This document shows positions 59,211 to 64,000 of a stretch of DNA of 64,000 bases, piece after piece; the first letter of the stretch is position 1, and the number at the start of each line of letters is the position of its first letter. Both the position numbers and the translations under genes were made by a program. The stretch covers positions 683,501-747,500 of the forward strand of contig JAOTOL010001429.1 in the NCBI GenBank assembly GCA_034440575.1, given 5' to 3'. This stretch comes from Imbricaverruca yamaguchii (taxonomy: Eukaryota; Arthropoda; Thecostraca; Neoverrucidae). The notes below the pieces were generated by a model. That model was not told where the DNA came from. It ran no database searches and worked only from the letters and a program-made list of their open reading frames with translations.

Positions 59211-59368
59211 GGTTATTGGTTTTTACGACACATCGACCGTCGAGTCATGTAGCGTCGCCAATCTCTCACGCCGCTTGGTCGCGGGCGAAGAGTAGCGACA
59301 GGATGAAATTCGAACCCACAACCTTTTGATTGTGAGACGAGCGGCTTACCCCTAGGCTACTCGTCCCC
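59211..59368 (-). mobile_element. tRNA-derived SINE (type 1), 14-bp duplication with one mismatch
   Basis: Flanks ggttatttgggctt (59197-59210) and ggctatttgggctt (59369-59382). In its own sense it starts ggggacgagtagcctagggg, has A- and B-box-like sequences (gtgggttcgaatttc), then gtgagagattggcgacgcta, the stem-loop, and gtcgtaaaaaccaataacc. Confidence 0.9.
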
Positions 59369-59405
59369 GGCTATTTGGGCTTATGGGCGCATCGACTGCG
59401 TTGGT

Positions 59406-59572
59406 AAGGCCGTGGTAGCTCAGTTGGTAGATCGTTGGACTCTTGATCGCAAGATCGTGGGTTTGAATCTCACAGCCGACGGAATTTACCGAGACCACCC
59501 TCGACCAATCGATGTGAGAGGTTGGCGACCCTATATAGGCTGGCGGTTGAATACGTCGTAAACAGAACCCAA
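59406..59572 (+). mobile_element. SINE (type 2) with tRNA-Lys-like head, perfect 12-bp duplication
   Basis: Flanks gactgcgttggt at 59394-59405 and 59573-59584. The head ggccgtggtagctcagttgg, then tagatcgttggactcttgat and the B box gggtttgaatc are close to tRNA-Lys(CTT): A box tagctcagttggt and anticodon loop ctCTTga. The shared domain gaccaatcgatgtgagaggt and a 3' stem-loop ending acgtcgtaaa follow. It is not a functional tRNA: there is no acceptor-stem pairing to close a 73-nt unit. Confidence 0.88.
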
Positions 59573-59610
59573 GACTGCGTTGGTCATAAAGCGTCCTGTT
59601 CTGAAAGGCA

Positions 59611-60300
59611 CGTCGTGAAGAAGGTGTCTACTCAACCCTCTGAGGAGAGACTACTGTCGGAGCCGGTGTGAGGTACGGCATCACATTACTGTACTTCGTT
59701 GTCTATTTCTTTTTGTCTGGATAGCCAGCTTCAATAAAATTATGTTATATTTAACTTGTTGATGCAAATTGTTCACTGCCGAAGGAGTGCACGCCAAAAC
59801 TTGGCCCAGACGGTTGATCGTTAATGTCAGGTGGAAACCAGATTACGTCATGGAAAACAGGCACGGACAATGGACTGCATGCGGACATGCCAATGCTAGC
59901 ACACAGGATGGGTCAAGCAATTGTTATGGGGGCACTTGTCTGGAGGGACGCCGCTGGGAAAATTGTGGATAGGCGCCTTCGGCTGAAGCTCCGTTCAGCG
60001 GTGGATGGGAGTGGGTGCGATCGAGCACACTAAAGGGGCTCTTTTCTTCCAAGAGGGCGCATATTCCCCGACAAGGGATGTCTGATTGAAGAAAAAAATT
60101 CCATGGGGAGCGAGTTCACTCGAGCTTTGCTGGAGGGGCGCCACCTTCCATGAAGGGGCACACGTCTCCACTCTGTATCTGCCTCATATATACATATACT
60201 ATATACGTCTCGAAATGCCTTTTATCAATGACTTAAATTAAGACAAAAATGTACCAAACGGGCGAAAGCTTACACACATGTGCATACGTGTGTGCATGTA
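59611..60300. other. Intronic sequence, no recognised gene
   Basis: Nothing supported; small open frames only. Confidence 0.35.
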
Positions 60301-60301
60301 C

Positions 60302-60365
<64 letters not shown>
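60301..60365. repeat. (CATA)n-(TA)n microsatellite
   Basis: Begins catacatacatacat and passes into a TA run to 60365. Confidence 0.95.
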
Positions 60366-60367
<2 letters not shown>

Positions 60368-61009
60368 CACAACACACCAAGGGTCGATTTTGGTGCTTCA
60401 GGCCGCAGCGACTGTGTTTACTGCAGCAGTAACTCCAGATATTCACCAGTTAGCTAGTTATTTGGACTTCAGGGCCATATTGCACCCATAACTGAAACAC
60501 TCACCGAAGTATTGCTAAACACAGTGGCAAACTTCTCGTCACGTAGAACAAATGCATGGCATTAGAAAACTACCGACCTTGCTCGTAGTGAACGTCAGGA
60601 CTGTAAAAGCTAAGAGGGGGGCTGGTAGACATGTCCCGGCCAAAGGGGAGGGGGACAGGCACGGCAGACATGGCACCGCGAAATGACCGATTTCCTCCGA
60701 AATGTTGCGCTAAAATGACATTAAAATGATAGGAACTGATTTGTTGCAACTAATGTCTGTTGGACCACTGCGGTTGTATGCAGTGTACTAGACTGAAAGC
60801 TCTGGTTTCCGAGAACCCATCGGTTTGGACTTAGATAAGATCAATAAACCACAAGAGGTTTGGAACCCGTTCTAAGGCACGTGATTTGATTGTCAAGCAG
60901 CACCAGCTAACATTTCAGTGGGAAAAGACAGGGACATAGTAGCCGAGGAGACTGTTGCAGATTAAAAGCAGGACGTGGTCGTGTTGGTGATCTTTGTCGT
61001 CGGTGGTGT
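60366..61009. other. Intronic sequence, no recognised gene
   Basis: A diverged module-like string (agttatttggacttcagggc) is near 60450. Nothing else. Confidence 0.35.
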
Positions 61010-61636
61010 GTGGGATGTATGGGGTGGCTTGGTTGCGGCTGTTGTCCACGGTGTGTGGGGTTGGGGTGGGCTGTTGTCCACGGTGTGTGGGATGTATGGG
61101 GTGGCTGTTGTTGCGGCTGTTGTCCACGGTGTGTGGGATGTATGGGGTGGCTGTGGTTGCGGCTGTTGTCCACGGTGTGTGGGATGTATGGGGTGGCTGT
61201 GGTTGCGGCTGTTGTCCACGGTGTGTGGGATGTATGGGGCGGCTGTTATCCACGGTGTGTGGGATGTATGTGGTGGCTGTTGTCCACGGTGTGTGGGATG
61301 TATGTGGTGGCTGTTATCCACGGTGTGTGGGATGTATGGGGCGGCTGTGGTTGCGGCTGTTGTCCACGGTGTGTGGGATGTATGGGGCGGCTGTGGTTGC
61401 GGCTGTTGTCCACGGTGTGTGGGATGTATGGGGCGGCTGTTGTCCACGGCGTGTGGGATGTATGGGGCGGCTGTGGTTGCGGCTGTTGTCCACGGCGTGT
61501 GGGATGTATGGGGCGGCTGTGGTTGCGGCTGTTGTCCACGGTGTGTGGGATGTATGGGGCGGCTGTGGTTGCGGCTGTTGTCCACGGTGTGTGGGATGTA
61601 TGGGGTGGCTGTTGTCCATGGTGTGTTGGCTATGGT
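61010..61636. repeat. 46-bp minisatellite with 34-bp deletion units
   Basis: The full unit is ctgttgtccacggtgtgtgg, gatgtatggggcgg, ctgtggttgcgg (46 bp). Units of 34 bp lack the last 12 bases. Because 46 is not a multiple of three, every frame cycles through all three frames of the unit, and since the unit has no stops the array stays open in several frames on both strands for more than 200 codons. It is not coding. Confidence 0.95.
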
Positions 61637-62891
61637 TGCGGTTCTGTCGCAATGGTGTGAAAGAGAAAACCTAGACCAAACTAGGCCTGAAACTCCCCTT
61701 TGTTTTTAGCGTCAGTGTGTTGGTGTTGTGGTTGGTCCCCTACCACCTCCACCACCCATTCATCCAGCCCCAGCCGGCTTGGTGTTTTGTGGTGTACCCT
61801 CCCTTACATGTATTTATGTGTTGTACGAGGTCAAAGCTTTGGGAACACCATATAGGCAAGTGAGTGCCACTAGCTTAATTAGAATAAATGCATTGTATTA
61901 GAAGATTAATGTTTATTTTAATCTTCCGTGGCTGGAATCGCTTACCCCCAGTTGGGGCTTTTTGGGTGCTAATAGTAGTATAATGTTGTGCAGTGTACCG
62001 CACGAAATAGGTGTCTGTTGACCCGCAAGTGGCTTCCGCTGGTACTTAAATCTCTCAACACACATTCATTCTCCCCGTTCGCTTACATTCGCTGGTCCCA
62101 TTCACTCTCCTTATTAATTAATGAATCGCTTGCCCCCATTTGATTCCCGTCCCCAGCAGTGCACAAGCACATCGGCTCACCATTGCCGTATTTTAGAAGT
62201 TATGTGGGCCAACTATTTAAACCATTAACTGACAATCATTACTGGCCACGCCATTATCGGTTACGTTCCTCGTCTGTATAAGGCCTTACTGCTACGATGG
62301 AGCTCATTTACTGGCCCTGAGGGCTTGCATACGTGCTGTGTTGTACTTGACTGACCTACCTAACCTTATAACAACAGATGCCTCTCCGACTCTTATTCGC
62401 TGAAAAGCGTGCTACCAGCCCCACGCATCCAACCAATGGGCACGGATGCTTACCACGTTGGCTACTTTCCTTGGCCGTCTGTATACCCTAGCCGGCCCTA
62501 TCCTTTCAGCGTCGTGGTTTACGGCACGCCAAACCCGTCCTTGCATCCTCCGGAGCACTGCACAATCCTTGCACCTGGTACAGAGAACAGAGGAGTCTGT
62601 CACAGTGCCCAGCGGCGGACTCGACGAACGCAGTGGTGAAGAACTGTCACTGAATGCCTGTACAGCCTTTTTAGAGGGAACACCGCCTCCCAGCCTTCAA
62701 ATTACACGGACTTCTCGAGGAGCACGCCCCTTGACTGTTTTTTTTAGGTTCCCGTACCGCCCCCACCCCCTCTAGATAGCGTCATCTGCGAACTCTGAGC
62801 ACCGATGACTGGCACCAACGTGACAATGTCTGCTGTTTTGCACATATGTCGGCTGGGTACCGACGTCTGATGGCCTTGTATTTGTTGGCAG
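61637..62891. other. Intronic sequence before RBM12 exon 3
   Basis: A 109-codon frame at 62446-62775 (+) reads smoothly (TARQTRPCILRSTAQSLHL), but no family is recognised and no exon borders are obvious. The acceptor of exon 3 lies at the right end. Confidence 0.35.
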
Positions 62892-64000
62892 CCGGACACA
62901 AAGGACGCGAAGGAGAGTAGCAGCAGCAGCAGCCGCGCCACGTCGCGTCGGCATACCCGGTCGCGCTCCCGGGACCGCGAGCGCGACCGTGACCGCGCCC
63001 GCCGCACCGACAGGAGTCGTCGGCCGCGCTCCCGCTCCCGCGAGCGAGATCGCGAGCGCCGCGAGCGCGACCGGGACCGGTCGAGACGCGACCGGAGCCG
63101 CTCCCGCGAGCGCGGCCAGAGGCGCGACCGTGAGCAGCGCGCGCGGCCCGGCCGGGACGAGCTGCGCAGTCGATCCACCGAGAGCGCCGACCACGGCCAC
63201 GGTGCAGCGCGCGGCAGTCTGCTCGGCGACGGTCCGCGAGCGGCAGCGCCGGCCGTCGAGGCGCCCGTGCCGCCACCGGCCACGCCAGCTGCCGCGCCAG
63301 CTGGCGGCTCGTCCGCCGCGCCGGCCACTCTCTGGGACGACCTGTCGCAGAAGACGCCAGCGCATGTACAACAGCAGCAGCTGCTGATGCAGCAAGGCCG
63401 TGTGGCCGGCGACGGCGGCGGACCACTGCTGGTCACTCCGGGCCCACAGCAGCTGGCCGGCGCTGTCACTGGCTTCGTCGAGCCGTCGCAGCTGACGCAG
63501 ACCGGCCGCGCCTACGCGCCGGTGTGCGTGGACAGCGCGAGCCCGGCCGGCGGGCGTGACCGGCCGGCCGACGGCATGGCCCAGACCGCCGGCGGCGTCT
63601 ACCCCACCGACGACGACCCGCCGCCGGCCGGCACGCGCGCCTACCCGCCGCCGGAGAGTCAGAACGACGGCGGCGCCGTCCAGGTGCGCAACATGCCCGT
63701 GTTCGCCTCGTACCGCGACATCCGCGACCTGTTCCGCGGCATCTACGTCGGCCAGAACGGCATCAAGATGATCCACGACGAGCGCGGCCGGCGCACCGGC
63801 GTGGCGTTCGTCAACTTCCGCTCGATGCACGACCGGCTGCAGGGTCTGGAGCGGTCTGGCGGCACGGTGCGCGGCGTGTCGGTGTCGGTCACGCCGCTCG
63901 ACCAGACCGACTACGCCGAGGCCAAGGACGGGCCGACCGACGGCGGCGCGCCCCGCCGGCTGGCCGACATGGCCGACCGGTTCCGACACGAGGCGGCCGA
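62892..64000 (+). CDS. RBM12: RBM12-like protein, third coding exon (RS-rich segment and RRM2), runs off the window
   Basis: The exon is phase 0 and open for 369 codons (residues 152-520) to the window edge. It begins PDTKDAKESSSSSSRATSRR. An arginine-rich RS/RD/RE segment with RSRSRDRERDRDRARR-type repeats (about residues 166-250) follows, as in splicing factors. A low-complexity Ala/Pro/Gln part with TLWDDLSQKTP and a short Gln run comes next. RRM2 lies at about 413-490: RNP2-like VQVRNMP, helix DIRDLFRGIYV, RNP1-like TGVAFVNF, then GGTVRGVSVSV. Family members have several such RRMs, so at least one or two more are expected to the right. The large RS segment between RRM1 and RRM2 is unlike the Pro-rich linker of vertebrate RBM12. 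GC3 is extreme. Confidence 0.92.

Larger units (their letters stand above)
59187..59610 (-). mobile_element. Micro-retroposon interrupted by two SINEs (nested group)
   Basis: With both SINEs removed, the sequence ggttatttgggctt-atgggcgcatcgactgcgtt-ggtcataaagcgtcc is a reverse-strand module like those at 36621 and 43421. Its flanks gtcctgtgct (59187) and gtcctgttct (about 59594) differ at one position. The two SINEs inserted later, each with its own duplication. Confidence 0.75.
56329..62891 (+). other. RBM12 intron 2, 6,563 bp
   Basis: The donor is GTGGGT at 56329 and the acceptor is gtatttgttggcag with AG at 62890-62891, phase 0 on both sides. It contains degenerate G/C-rich repeats, a nested SINE group, a TA microsatellite and a 46-bp array, listed separately. 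A further phase-0 exon inside cannot be excluded; none was recognised. Confidence 0.82.

Noticed and set aside
59409..59485. Possible functional tRNA-Lys gene
   Set aside because: The A and B boxes and anticodon loop are tRNA-like, but the acceptor stem does not close and the sequence continues into the SINE body with target duplications.
62744..63989. Reverse frames of 241 to 405 codons opposite RBM12 exon 3
   Set aside because: Arg/Ser-rich GC-biased coding leaves the opposite strand open; the + strand shows RS and RRM motifs in the correct phase.

Overview
This is an animal nuclear genome window. It has spliced, GC-rich coding exons in long introns full of decayed transposons, microsatellites and minisatellites. 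An arthropod, perhaps a crustacean, is the best guess. That rests on general character (GC3-rich exons, SoxB and RBM12-type genes, I-like and CR1-like LINEs, long TA microsatellites, a degenerate TTAGG-like patch) and is inference only. There are no prokaryotic genes, operons or CRISPR arrays.

Only two protein-coding genes are well supported, and both are incomplete. (1) On the + strand, the last two exons of a SoxB-type HMG-box factor lie at 9419-9511 and 10360-10834. The intron phases agree, the last exon carries a PVDLS (CtBP-type) motif, and an AATAAA lies at 11158; the first part of the HMG box is upstream of the window. (2) A + strand RBM12-like RNA-binding protein gene starts with ATG at 31422 and runs off the right edge. 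Its exons are 31422-31564, 56019-56328 and 62892->64000, with introns of 24.5 and 6.6 kb. Exon 1 and exon 2 each hold half of RRM1; exon 3 holds an RS-rich segment and a second RRM. A short open tail (31322-31387) that ends 34 nt before the RBM12 start may be the last exon of an upstream gene.

Layout. 1-9.4 kb: satellites, G-rich elements and an 886-bp fold-back element. 9.4-11.2 kb: Sox exons. 11.2-18.3 kb: degenerate tandem repeats and a 792-bp hAT-type element with perfect 8-bp target duplication. 18.3-20.06 kb: a 5'-truncated RNase-H LINE (-). 20.06-22.69 kb: a full-length but broken hAT element with DUF4371/ZMYM-like transposase remains (+). 23.7-26.6 kb: a CR1-like LINE (-) split by a 918-bp hAT element. 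26.6-31.0 kb: AT-rich, CpG-poor sequence with inverted-repeat arms. 31.4-64 kb: RBM12 exons and introns, with four piggyBac-type (TTAA) elements, an I-like LINE (+), tRNA-derived SINEs and many very short retroposed units.

The most interesting system is a shared 3'-end module. The 3' end of the I-like LINE is a GGGCGC...GCGCCC stem-loop followed by an AAACCCAAATAA-like string and a short repeat tail. The same stem-loop plus tail, and nothing else, is inserted at several sites as units of only 55-65 bp with perfect 13-15-bp target duplications. Two tRNA-headed SINE types end in a homologous stem-loop whose outer stem is changed on both sides (CGACGC...GCGTCG) while the loop is kept. This looks like one retrotransposition signal used by LINE, SINEs and ultra-short 'micro-retroposons'.
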